Shown: in pieces, positions 9,601-15,844 of the stretch
Numbering within the stretch: the first letter of the stretch is position 1
Layout of the letters: each line of letters opens with the position of its first letter
From: CAVUUN01 sp964421755
Lineage (GTDB): Bacteria > Acidobacteriota > UBA6911 > RPQK01
Length of the DNA stretch: 26,262 nucleotides
Direction: 5' to 3'
Assembly: GCA_964421755.1 (NCBI GenBank)
Contig: CAYQYP010000448.1
Coordinates: 1 to 26,262 of the forward strand
Made by a program: the position numbers and the translations under genes
Notes under the pieces: generated by a model
The model's database searches: none
Seen by the model: the letters and a program-made list of their open reading frames with translations, nothing else
What the model was told of the DNA's origin: nothing

Positions 9601-9704
9601 GGGAAGTATACGCATTCGGCGAGGCGCGGGATTATGGCTCCTTACCCGACCTAGGCCTGCCCCTTCCGGTCGTCGACATGGATTCTGTCACCAACCTGCA
9701 GTGA
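6639..9704 (+). CDS. Secreted Asp-box / DUF11-like / Asp-box protein with C-terminal six-repeat module
   Basis: The 1021-residue protein starts at an ATG six bases after GGAGG (6628-6632). Residues 1-27 form a signal peptide ending ADA. Residues of about 30-335 contain five Asp-box motifs (TTDGGSTW, STNNGDSW, STDGGVSW, SEDGGDTW, TINGGVLW). Residues of about 338-455 resemble a DUF11 immunoglobulin-like repeat (HLTVTNVGRVAS, then TDILPSDARLLS). A second set of six Asp boxes fills about 460-765 (SSDGGETW, SLDGGLTW, SNDGGDTW, SDDGGINW, STDAGETW, TQDLGLDW). Residues 766-1021 are the six-repeat module shared with the two preceding genes. The architecture suggests an elongated extracellular or surface protein with two propellers. 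It lies 153 bases after the previous gene and could be co-transcribed with it. An intrinsic-terminator-like hairpin follows. Function unknown. Confidence 0.85.
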   Translation: MPASKTTIPALLVVLSLSAQLFLLADAWTPIGPSDWVRSIAVPVDRPQTIFISALQNAEPYPYGRIWRTTDGGSTWQSRYSTGVVPIIHVSPSNGNLIFVNARESLRRTTDDFVSVDVVTPYTGIQCIDLAIDPSTPGRLFLAHEHSGYSSDPLAASRLLKSTNNGDSWSIADTGINDSKIVRVVVDPVTPNRLYALGQSTGVYRSTDGGVSWENASVGLSHLTGVDLAVSPSNPSVLYYAARQAVYRSEDGGDTWVPAAQLGLEGVDLDRLAVDPLDPASVYVSTSAGVFGTINGGVLWSCMGLATSSVGPLVIDPQNHARLFAGAVGAFVTERANAPDLTVRLNDSSHLERNMSGYLHLTVTNVGRVASTSPMTLTDILPSDARLLSGSGVGWTCSSDGGTVECTSAQTLALNESTGVSLHIAFGSPLTGVNTATVLTAGDVNGANDQDSETFHLGGPNVWVNVGPAGHILSSVLSDPRNEAVLLVGARGAVLRSSDGGETWLPVEQLSSSEYVADLVRARYNPDVVFGGASSLLVSLDGGLTWTEKTGNGDRYLTVVTPHPSDPLIILAASSNRLLRSNDGGDTWTEKILSPALDVNSIAFAPWDSNVVYAAAGDRLLRSDDGGINWVEKLQAAGPVVGITLRENEPGTVLIAVHHQYNQGISRSTDAGETWDPVPFPGWLYSMAETLGPSGALWASSSTGEKAWRTQDLGLDWNEFSDGLEGWRIYGLHVDSAHHVVYALVFDEQDSSNQRLFKLAVLETAGYAMTNEQGGVFNFGSSRFFGSIPQLGVQLNAPVNRITMTPSGAGYYLLGEDGGVFTFGDSQFFGSLPALGISNASVDLEVTRTGLGYYVLGADGGVFAFGDAQFYGSLPSLGINNTALDLEVTPSGQGYWVLAVDGGVFSFGDAAFFGSLPHIGIVPNGPVMRLKSTPDGSGYYLLGGDGGLFCFGDATYAGSLPALGVNDTAVALEILPTNRGYLILGSNGEVYAFGEARDYGSLPDLGLPLPVVDMDSVTNLQ

Positions 9705-9721
9705 ATATCCGCGCTAGAGTT

Positions 9722-9757
9722 GGGCGAGCGGGGCATCCCGCTCGCCCCTGGAGTTTT
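9722..9757 (+). terminator. Rho-independent-type terminator of the secreted-protein cluster
   Basis: GGGCGAGCGGG (9722-9732) pairs perfectly with CCCGCTCGCCC (9737-9747) around a GCAT tetraloop, 17 bases after the stop codon at 9704. A short TTTT run (9754-9757) follows six bases later. Confidence 0.6.
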
Positions 9758-9762
9758 ACATT

Positions 9763-10012
9763 CTTCGGCCTGAAAGGCCGAGACATAATAGCCTGGGGCG
9801 GAGCGTTTTTTGCGTAGCCCCAGGTCTTAGACGGGTCGTAGAGCAGAGCCCTGAAAGGGCGTAAGATGCCTGCACACAGGAGCGAGAGGACCATGTCACA
9901 GTCATTGTCTCTCCCGCCCTTTCAGGGCTTGAAGCTCGTCGCTTACTTAGCCCGGGGCTACGCAAAAAGCGCTCCGCCCCGGGCTATTATGTCTCGGCCT
10001 TTCAGGCCGAAG
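9763..10012. repeat. Long nested inverted-repeat element with GGCCTGAAAGGCC-type palindromes
   Basis: The left arm 9763-9824 and the right arm 9951-10012 are inverted copies of 62 bases with only a few mismatches. Each arm carries a palindrome, CGGCCTGAAAGGCCG at 9766-9780 and its inverse at 9995-10009. Inside the loop a second related pair occurs, GCCCTGAAAGGGC at 9848-9860 and its inverse at 9916-9928. No open reading frame of substance lies inside. It looks like a dispersed palindromic (REP-like) element or a non-autonomous mobile relic, but copy number in the genome cannot be seen here. Confidence 0.7.
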
Positions 10013-10046
10013 GCGATCGCAGCCGGCTGAAAATGTAAAAACTCCA

Positions 10047-10140
10047 GCGGCGGATTCTGAACAGCGAATCCGCCATACGGCCGCTGGGCATGCGTAACCC
10101 ACTCAGTCGTAGGGCGGATTCGCTGTTCAGAATACGCCGC
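10047..10140. repeat. 28-base inverted repeat pair
   Basis: Arms 10047-10074 and 10113-10140 are inverted copies that match at 27 of 28 positions, around a 38-base spacer. Each arm contains TTCTGAACAGCGAATCCGCC or its complement. The element ends 35 bases before the 3' end of the minus-strand gene at 10176, so it could act on convergent transcription from both sides. It is different in sequence from the larger element next to it. Confidence 0.65.
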
Positions 10141-10175
10141 TTTACGGCCCGGTTGGCGGGCTCGCCGGGCGGTCG

Positions 10176-11120
10176 TCAGCTTACTGCGCAGACTCTCCGC
10201 ACCACCGCGGCGTTTTCGCTCACCTCGTCCTTGAACCGGGGGTACATGCCGACGATGACCGCGTCCTGCGGTTTGATGTTCTCGAACGCAAAGTGAAACG
10301 CCTTCTCGAGACCCTGCGCGGAATCGGCCAGGCGGCCGGCGGCCAGAATCTTGTACGCGAGGCAGGTCTTGCGCGTCTGCTTGATGACCCGGCACATCCG
10401 GGCTGGATCGCCTTCGAGGAAAACGTAGCCGAGCGGAAGCTCACCAAGCATCTTGCGAATCTCCTCGGGCGAGCGGCTGAACTGGTAAAAGCAGGTCATG
10501 TAGAAATCGACGTCCCAGTTGCGCTCTTCCACGTGCTCGATCACCGCGGGAAGATGAGTTGAAAGCCCAACCAGGACCCCGCTATCACGAATTGCCTTCA
10601 GGTAGTCGCGCACCCGGTCCATTTTCCCCGCTTTGAACGCTTCGTCGGTCGCTCCACCGTGGTGCACGATCGCCATCGGTTTGAGTCCGGCCACCGAGGG
10701 GATTAAGCCGGGGTTGTCCCGCATCGCCCCTCCGGTGAGGACGAACCATTGGATTGGTTGCTCCGACTCGGCCTGGTGAATCTTCAGCGCTTCCAGACTG
10801 GAGGGATAGTAACTGAACTGCCAGGTGTTGATGCCGTTCTGCCTTGCTTGACGCACGACCTCGGCGACTCTTGTCGGCGTGCACCATTCCTTCATGTGCG
10901 CGGACAGCGAGGGAATCGCGTAACAGAAACCATTAAAGGGATTGGAGCCCAGGACCAGTCGCGTCACGCGGTGTGGTCCAAGCGGAACGGTGGGAAGCGA
11001 CGGTGCAACCGCGCTTTGCGAAGCAGCAGCCGGGATTTCCGGGCGATCGAGCGCAAGAGCTCCGCCAATCCCTACGGCAGCCTTTAACAGTGTCCGACGC
11101 GATGCGCGACCGTTTGCCAT
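10176..11120 (-). CDS. Tat-exported TIM-barrel protein, aldo/keto-reductase-like
   Basis: The 314-residue protein starts at the ATG complementary to 11118-11120, with a GGAGG ribosome binding site at 11126-11130. The N-terminus has a twin-arginine signal (ASRRTLLKAAVGIGGALAL), so it is probably exported folded. The mature part begins with RVTRLVLGSNPFNGF, which resembles the first strand and loop of aldo/keto-reductase-like barrels. It continues with alternating strand and helix segments (GINTWQFSYY, PIQWFVLTGG, PMAIVHHGG, VLVGLSTH, DVDFYMTCFYQ, CLAYKILAAGRL, DAVIVGMY). The late KILAAGRL and IVGM segments fit the last strands of such a barrel. I cannot identify the canonical Asp-Tyr-Lys-His tetrad with confidence, so enzymatic activity is unproven. 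It is transcribed alone, opposite to its neighbours. Substrate unknown. Confidence 0.75.
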   Translation of the reverse strand: MANGRASRRTLLKAAVGIGGALALDRPEIPAAASQSAVAPSLPTVPLGPHRVTRLVLGSNPFNGFCYAIPSLSAHMKEWCTPTRVAEVVRQARQNGINTWQFSYYPSSLEALKIHQAESEQPIQWFVLTGGAMRDNPGLIPSVAGLKPMAIVHHGGATDEAFKAGKMDRVRDYLKAIRDSGVLVGLSTHLPAVIEHVEERNWDVDFYMTCFYQFSRSPEEIRKMLGELPLGYVFLEGDPARMCRVIKQTRKTCLAYKILAAGRLADSAQGLEKAFHFAFENIKPQDAVIVGMYPRFKDEVSENAAVVRRVCAVS

Positions 11121-11312
11121 GTTAACCTCCAGCGTTTACCCTGCGGAGAACACATATCACAATTTGATGGTTTTTGCTCGACAGACCCCAAGGACTGCCA
11201 GTCGTTCAGTCGTCAGTTATCAGTCGTGGGGTCCGCCAGCGGCCGCCCTTCCAGCCGGCCTTCATTGCTAAATTTTTAACAATTTTTTCTGCTAATTTCC
11301 ACGCATTTCGTT

Positions 11313-11318
11313 TATAAT
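11313..11318 (+). promoter_or_regulatory. Candidate -10 element in an AT-rich promoter region
   Basis: A perfect TATAAT sits 66 bases before the ATG at 11384. It is preceded by an AT-rich stretch (11268-11300) that could act as an UP element. No good -35 hexamer is present at the expected distance. The stretch 11121-11383 otherwise holds only short CAGTCGT repeats near 11200-11230. Confidence 0.35.
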
Positions 11319-11383
11319 ATTCTCGTTCGGACAAGCACTGTTCGCAGTTCACGATTCGACTCCTTCAGTTGCGGGGGACTTTT

Positions 11384-12496
11384 ATGCGAGTTCGAAGCAG
11401 CAGGTCGAGCGCCTTCCTTACAGTTCACTTGATTCTTGCCGCGCTGATTCCGGCTCTCTTCCTGACCGGAACGGTAACCGCCAATCCACAGTCACATGGC
11501 AGCACCAGGGCAGCTGCGGCGCGTGGGAGCCTCTATTTCCCCCTGCGTCACGGGTACAAGTGGACCTACGTGGTCAAGTCGCCCATCTCCCAGACAACGA
11601 CGACCTGGCAGGTGGAGGTGCTGAGCCCACCGCCCTCCGCGACCCCGGTGAGTGGGTACTATCCGCTCCGCGGTTATTTCCGAATGGATGAAACCCGGGC
11701 GGTTCGGGCCACGCCTTTTGGGACGGTCGTCGAACAGGGACCGGAGGGCGAGCGCAAACTCTGGTACGAGCTGGACGCCCAGGTTGGAGAAAGTTGGACA
11801 ATGCACGTGGCGCCTCCTCTTCCGTCGTGTGAGGACGGTGCCGTTTTGACGATGACCGCCAGAGACGAGCGGGTATCCGTCCCGGCCGGGGATTTCAGCC
11901 GGGTCTTGCGAGTAGACCGTCTCGCTTCCCAATGTGCGGATGCCGGCATAGTCAGCGAGTGGTTCGCACCGGGAGTCGGCCTGATCCGTCGGGAGGAGCA
12001 GACTATAGCCGGCCCGGTGATCAGTGAGCTGGTGTCAGCAGAGCTCGGAAACGACGTATGGCCGGCCTCTTCTTACACGACCGCACTGCATCTGTCGAAG
12101 GCCCAATTCTTCAACGACCTGATGCCGCCCGTCGATCCGGATACCTTAGCGCACGTACGCGGCACTTTCGTCATGGCGAACCGCGCCGCCGAAGTGCCCA
12201 CCGAATTCGTGTTCTCGGGATGCAAGAGCCTGACCCTGGAAATTCAAAATGCAGAGGGTACGATCGTCCGCAAAATCGAAGTCGACGACGGGGGATGCTG
12301 CGAGTGCGATTCGCTGGTCACGGTTGACCTGAGCAAGGAGCCACTGCGCCTGGCGTTCGATTTTGTGCTTGTCGACACGGAGGGGAAGCCGCTTCCGGAC
12401 GGTTTCTACAGCCTGACGGCGGTCTTGAACAGCCAAGATCCGCCGGCTTTGCGTCCAGCCGCCCGGGCGCGAATCGAGGTCGCCTCGGCGCATTGA
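11384..12496 (+). CDS. Secreted protein with C-terminal BsuPI-like domain
   Basis: I chose the ATG at 11384 (370 residues), which lies behind a GGGGG tract at 11373-11377. An in-frame TTG at 11369 is less likely. Residues 1-33 form a signal peptide (AFLTVHLILAALIPALFLTG). The first half begins SLYFPLRHGYKWTYVV, a motif seen at the start of many secreted hypothetical proteins, followed by a beta-rich region (VSVPAGDFSRVLRV, then EWFAPGVGLIRREE) to about residue 225. Residues of about 235-365 resemble the BsuPI intracellular proteinase-inhibitor fold: PTEFVFSGCKSLTLEIQN, a Gly-rich turn, then LPDGFYSLTAVL. A Cys cluster (CCEC, residues 305-308) is unusual. Whether it inhibits a protease is unknown. 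The gene has its own promoter-like region and a stem-loop after the stop. Confidence 0.75.
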   Translation: MRVRSSRSSAFLTVHLILAALIPALFLTGTVTANPQSHGSTRAAAARGSLYFPLRHGYKWTYVVKSPISQTTTTWQVEVLSPPPSATPVSGYYPLRGYFRMDETRAVRATPFGTVVEQGPEGERKLWYELDAQVGESWTMHVAPPLPSCEDGAVLTMTARDERVSVPAGDFSRVLRVDRLASQCADAGIVSEWFAPGVGLIRREEQTIAGPVISELVSAELGNDVWPASSYTTALHLSKAQFFNDLMPPVDPDTLAHVRGTFVMANRAAEVPTEFVFSGCKSLTLEIQNAEGTIVRKIEVDDGGCCECDSLVTVDLSKEPLRLAFDFVLVDTEGKPLPDGFYSLTAVLNSQDPPALRPAARARIEVASAH

Positions 12497-12513
12497 ATAC
12501 GTTTTGACAGATC

Positions 12514-12560
12514 GCACGAGACACCAGCGGGGGATGCCTCCCTCTCCCCGCGTCTCGTGC
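12514..12560 (+). terminator. Stem-loop after the BsuPI-like gene
   Basis: GCACGAGAC (12514-12522) pairs with GTCTCGTGC (12552-12560). An inner GCGGGG/CCCCGC pairing extends the stem. It starts 17 bases after the stop codon. It has no T-tract. Confidence 0.45.
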
Positions 12561-12563
12561 GTC

Positions 12564-12648
12564 GATCCAGGGGACATGGCGCTCGATTCCCAAGCTGGTT
12601 ATTGACACTAGCAATGGGCCCCGGGAATCAAGCGGTGTCCCCTGGATC
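12564..12648. repeat. Imperfect inverted repeat (palindromic element)
   Basis: GATCCAGGGGACA (12564-12576) and TGTCCCCTGGATC (12636-12648) are perfect inverted copies. The pairing extends inward with CGCTCGATTCCC against GGGAATCAAGCG (one mismatch, a small size difference between arms). The loop of about 32 bases shows no coding signal. It resembles a REP-type element. Confidence 0.55.
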
Positions 12649-12661
12649 CTCCGAAAAGCCA

Positions 12662-12766
12662 CTGCGCACTGCGCAGAGTAATCCGCAGCGCGCAGTGAGG
12701 AGTGCGCACTGCGCAGTTGTCTCCTTGTCTCCCTGTCTCCCCCTCTCCCTGTCTCCCTGTCTGTCG
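12662..12766. repeat. Short GC-rich direct repeats and a TGTCTCCC low-complexity tract
   Basis: GCGCACTGCGCAG occurs at 12664-12676 and again at 12704-12716, with a related GCAGCGCGCAGTG between them. A pyrimidine-rich run of TGTCTCC-type units follows (about 12719-12763). The stretch 12767-12829 before the operon has TTGAAA at 12767 but no matching -10 at standard spacing, so I call no promoter with confidence. Confidence 0.55.
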
Positions 12767-12829
12767 TTGAAAAAGTGGCTACTTTTCGGGGTTCGTGCTA
12801 CAACTATCGCCGATGGAGGCTTCTTTCAG

Positions 12830-13162
12830 ATGAACATCGAATCGGACAAAAGAGGAAACGCAGTCTGGGTTCGAATCAGCGGACGTATGGACGCTGTCAG
12901 TGCGCCCCGATTCGATGAGGCTTTTGGGCAGTGGATCGAGGAGGGCGCGAAGAACCTGGTGGTCGATCTCGGAGAGATGGATTACATCAGCAGCGCCGGC
13001 CTGCGAAGCATTCTGTCCGCCGGCAAAGGTGTCAAAGCCCGAGGCGGGAGCCTCGCCCTGTGCAATCTGAAGGGGATGGTGAAGGAAATCTTCGAAATTT
13101 CCGGTTTTGTCTCGATATTTCCGGTTTATTCGACCGCCGAAGAGGCCCTGGCGCAGATTTGA
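12830..13162 (+). CDS. STAS-domain anti-sigma factor antagonist (SpoIIAA/RsbV-like)
   Basis: The 110-residue protein starts at ATG 12830, with GGAGG at 12815-12819. The open frame extends upstream, but that part runs through repeats and is not coding-like. The whole protein is one STAS domain: VWVRISGRMDAVSAPRF, then NLVVDLGEMDYISSAGLRSI, then GGSLALCNLKG. The Ser54-Ser55-Ala-Gly motif is the expected phosphorylation site, by analogy with SpoIIAA, RsbV and BtrV. In such modules the unphosphorylated form binds the cognate ATPase kinase and releases its target. It sits 13 bases before a kinase gene and heads an operon that ends with a PP2C-type phosphatase, so all three components of a partner switch are present. 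Function is inferred from family and context. Confidence 0.9.
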   Translation: MNIESDKRGNAVWVRISGRMDAVSAPRFDEAFGQWIEEGAKNLVVDLGEMDYISSAGLRSILSAGKGVKARGGSLALCNLKGMVKEIFEISGFVSIFPVYSTAEEALAQI

Positions 13163-13175
13163 TCAGGGCAATACT

Positions 13176-13580
13176 ATGCGACTGCCGGCCGTGATGGAAT
13201 CGGTGGAGCCTTTTCAGGACATGGTCCGGCGCGCAGGGGTCGCCTGCGGCTTCCAGGACCACCTCCTTTTGCGCGTGGAGCTGGCGACCGAAGAGTTGCT
13301 CGTCAACGTCATCAACTACGCGTACCCATTAGAATCGACTGGCTGGATCGACTTGGATTGCGAGGCGACTGCTTCCGGCGACCTCGTCATGACGATCCGC
13401 GACGGAGGAGGCCCGTTTAACCCGTTGGACCTCGGCACTCCAGACACCGACGCGGCGTTGAACCAGCGAGAGGTCGGCGGGCTGGGTGTCCTCCTGGTGA
13501 GAAAAATGGCGGACGACTTCCGGTACGAGCGCTGCGGCGAAACGAACGTCGTCACTCTCCGGTTCAAGGGTGAATCATGA
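13176..13580 (+). CDS. RsbW/SpoIIAB-like ATP-binding serine kinase (anti-sigma factor type)
   Basis: The 134-residue protein starts at ATG 13176, 13 bases after the STAS gene. An in-frame ATG at 13107 would overlap the STAS gene by 56 bases and adds a basic tail unlike the family. GHKL ATPase boxes are visible: the N-box in ELATEELLVNVINYAY (Glu40, Asn44), the G1 box DGGGPFNP (Asp76, Gly78) and the G2-like box GGLGVLLVRKMAD (about 101-113). The final strand is NVVTLRFKG. Family members phosphorylate a STAS partner and sequester a sigma factor or other target. The stop codon overlaps the next start (ATGA), which couples it to the chemoreceptor gene. No sigma factor gene lies in the window, so the sequestered target is unknown. 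Confidence 0.88.
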   Translation: MRLPAVMESVEPFQDMVRRAGVACGFQDHLLLRVELATEELLVNVINYAYPLESTGWIDLDCEATASGDLVMTIRDGGGPFNPLDLGTPDTDAALNQREVGGLGVLLVRKMADDFRYERCGETNVVTLRFKGES

Positions 13581-15796
13581 AGCTGAATTTGAAAAGGAAG
13601 ATACTCGGCCTGGTCTTCCTTGCCGCCACGTTGCCCGTCCTGGTGATGTTGAGCCTCACGACCCAGTTCGAGCGAAGCGTCGCAAGCACGGCCGAGCAGG
13701 AACTGGACACGATCGCCAGCCAAAGCGTCATCCAGACGGCGAAGGACATGTACGCACTGTGCGATACCTCCAATCAGCTCATTCGACGCAAGGCCTCGGA
13801 CGAGCTGAGCCTGGCTCGAAAGCTTCTCAACGAAGCCGGCGGACTTGAACTTTCCAGGGAGTCGGCCGAATGGGAGGCAACCAACCAGCGAACCGGCGAG
13901 GTGAAGAAGGTCCGGGTCCCGAAGCTTCTTCTCGGCGGCCAGTGGTTCGGCCAGCGCGCCAGCCTTCAGGCAAAGATGCCCGTCGTGGATGAGTTGAAGT
14001 CCACTCTTGGGATTTGGTGCTCGATTCTGCAGGCGGCCGACGCGGACGGCAGTCTGCTGCGCGTCGTGACAAGCGTTGAGACGCTGGATGGCCGACGCGC
14101 TCTCGGCACATTCATTCCCGCTACCGATGCCGACGGGAAGCCGAATCCCCTGGTCCAGGCGACCAACCAGGGGCAGCCATTTTATGGAATGACGAGTGTT
14201 GCCGGCCGTCCCGGAATCATCGCCAGCGAGCCAATCATTGACCGGCAGGGGCGGGTGATTGCAGTCCTCGGCGTCATGGAGCGGCCCGAAACCCTCCAGA
14301 CCCTGTACAAGAGCATTAGTGCGACCCAGGTTGGCAGGACAGGGTATGTTTGCGTGCTCGGAGGCAAAGGAGACCTTCGCGGACGATACATTATCGCGCC
14401 GGCCAACCGGAAGGAGGGGGACAACATCTGGGAAACGCGCGACTCCCAGGGCAAGTTCTTCATCCAGGATCAGATTGGCCGGGCGATTCGACAACCGGCC
14501 GGGGAACCGACCCTTGAACGCTACCAGTGGCAGAACCCGGGAGAATCCGCGCCTCGGACGAAAATCGCCTCGCTGGTGTATTTTGCGCCGTGGGACTGGG
14601 CCATCAACGTCGGTACATACCAGGATGATTTCTACGCGACCAAGGCGCGAATCAACGACTCGATCCGCTCGTTGCTCCTCAAGCTGCTGGTGGTCGGTGC
14701 GGTCGTGCTTGCAGGAGCGTTGGCTCTCGGAGTGTTCCTCGCGGGGAAGGCCACAAAGCCCCTGGGAGTCACCATTGAAGTGGCCAACCAGATCGCATCG
14801 GGTGATCTGAGCCGGGCCAGGACCCGGCTGAAATCGGCCAGTGAGCTCGTTCCTCGACGGCGATTCATCGGCATGATCGATAACACTGACGAAACGTCTC
14901 AGCTGCTGGGTGCCTTCGAAGGAATGACCGGGAGCCTGGACTCGCTGATTGGCCAGGTCCAGCGTTCTGGAATTCAGGTCACCACTTCGGCAACGGAGAT
15001 ATCCGCTTCAGCGCGCCAGCTCGAGGCTTCCGTTGCCGAGCAGGCGGCGTCCACGCGGGAAGTCACCGCAACCAGCCATGAGATCTCCAAGACTTCGGAT
15101 GATCTGGTCCGGCTCATCGGGGGCGTTGGCGAGCAACTGGCCAACACGGCAGGGCTGGCGGAAACAGGTCGCACCGACCTTGGCAGAATGGAATCGGCGA
15201 TGCGCCTGCTGATGAAGGCGACCGGGTCTATCACCACGAAGCTCGCGACGATCAATGAACGCGCCAACCGAATTTCGAGTGTGGTTACGACCATCAACAA
15301 GGTCTCCGACCAGACGAATCTGCTTTCACTGAACGCGGCGATCGAGGCGGAGAAAGCCGGGGAGTACGGCAAGGGATTCGCTGTCGTTGCGAGGGAAATC
15401 AGCCGTCTGGCCGACCAAACGGCTTCGGCGACCCAGGACATCGAGTACGTCGTCCGTGAAATGCAATCCTCGGTTGCGGCCGGTGTCATGGAGATGGACA
15501 AGTTCGCTGAGCAGGTCAGGACAGGCGTCGGCGAGGTAGCGGGCATCGGGGACGAACTGACCAAGATAATCGACCAGGTGCGAAATCTCGGCCCCGAGTT
15601 CGAAACGGTACAGCAGTGCATGCAGGTGCAGTCTCAAGGCGCTGTCCAGATCAGCGAGGCGATGACCCAGCTGTCCCAGGCAGTTGACCAGACCCGGGAA
15701 TCGTTGCAGGAGTTCAAGCTGGCGACCGGACAACTCAATGACGCCGTCCACGGCCTGCAAGGCGAAGTCACCAGGTTCAAAATCAGTGCGGCTTAG
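13577..15796 (+). CDS. Chemoreceptor (MCP), WspA-type signalling tip, Cache sensor
   Basis: The 739-residue inner-membrane receptor has TM1 at about 10-30 and a large periplasmic region at about 35-360. The latter begins QTAKDMYALCDTSNQLIRRK and includes APWDWAINVGTYQDDF, which fits a Cache_3/Cache_2-type sensor. TM2 is at about 363-387 (LLVVGAVVLAGALALGVFLAG) and is followed by HAMP and a long coiled-coil signalling domain. The hairpin tip reads QTNLLSLNAAIEAEKAGEYG (near 578-597), then KGFAVVAREISRLADQTA. The SLNAAIEAEKAGEYG variant is characteristic of Wsp-type (ACF class) receptors, whereas classical receptors have ALNAAIEAARAGE. There is no C-terminal NWETF-like tether. It overlaps the kinase gene by four bases and is followed by a second receptor. 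It presumably stimulates the CheA encoded downstream. The ligand is unknown. Confidence 0.9.
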   Translation: MKLNLKRKILGLVFLAATLPVLVMLSLTTQFERSVASTAEQELDTIASQSVIQTAKDMYALCDTSNQLIRRKASDELSLARKLLNEAGGLELSRESAEWEATNQRTGEVKKVRVPKLLLGGQWFGQRASLQAKMPVVDELKSTLGIWCSILQAADADGSLLRVVTSVETLDGRRALGTFIPATDADGKPNPLVQATNQGQPFYGMTSVAGRPGIIASEPIIDRQGRVIAVLGVMERPETLQTLYKSISATQVGRTGYVCVLGGKGDLRGRYIIAPANRKEGDNIWETRDSQGKFFIQDQIGRAIRQPAGEPTLERYQWQNPGESAPRTKIASLVYFAPWDWAINVGTYQDDFYATKARINDSIRSLLLKLLVVGAVVLAGALALGVFLAGKATKPLGVTIEVANQIASGDLSRARTRLKSASELVPRRRFIGMIDNTDETSQLLGAFEGMTGSLDSLIGQVQRSGIQVTTSATEISASARQLEASVAEQAASTREVTATSHEISKTSDDLVRLIGGVGEQLANTAGLAETGRTDLGRMESAMRLLMKATGSITTKLATINERANRISSVVTTINKVSDQTNLLSLNAAIEAEKAGEYGKGFAVVAREISRLADQTASATQDIEYVVREMQSSVAAGVMEMDKFAEQVRTGVGEVAGIGDELTKIIDQVRNLGPEFETVQQCMQVQSQGAVQISEAMTQLSQAVDQTRESLQEFKLATGQLNDAVHGLQGEVTRFKISAA

Positions 15797-15844
15797 GTTG
15801 TTCTGACAGGCCGATCCGATGGTTTACCCAGAGGCTCGAAGGAA

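Noticed and set aside
2196..9704. The DGGVFAFG repeats considered as calcium-binding RTX repeats
   Set aside because: RTX repeats have a nine-residue GGxGxDxUx period. These repeats have a 42-44 residue period with aromatic positions, more like a propeller or similar beta repeat.
9705..10175. CRISPR array or insertion sequence as the explanation for the repeats
   Set aside because: The repeats are inverted pairs rather than regularly spaced direct repeats, and no transposase or Cas coding sequence is present in the window.
12776..12790. A TGGC-containing stretch considered as a sigma-54 promoter before the operon
   Set aside because: The GC dinucleotide expected at -12 is not found at the required distance from the GG.
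12557..12829. N-terminal extension of the STAS gene
   Set aside because: The upstream in-frame segment runs through inverted and low-complexity repeats. The STAS domain and a GGAGG site fit a start at 12830.
13316..14494. A 392-codon open frame on the minus strand
   Set aside because: It lies opposite the kinase and first receptor genes, both of which have clear family motifs. Its translation has no recognisable domain, and long antisense frames are expected in GC-rich DNA.
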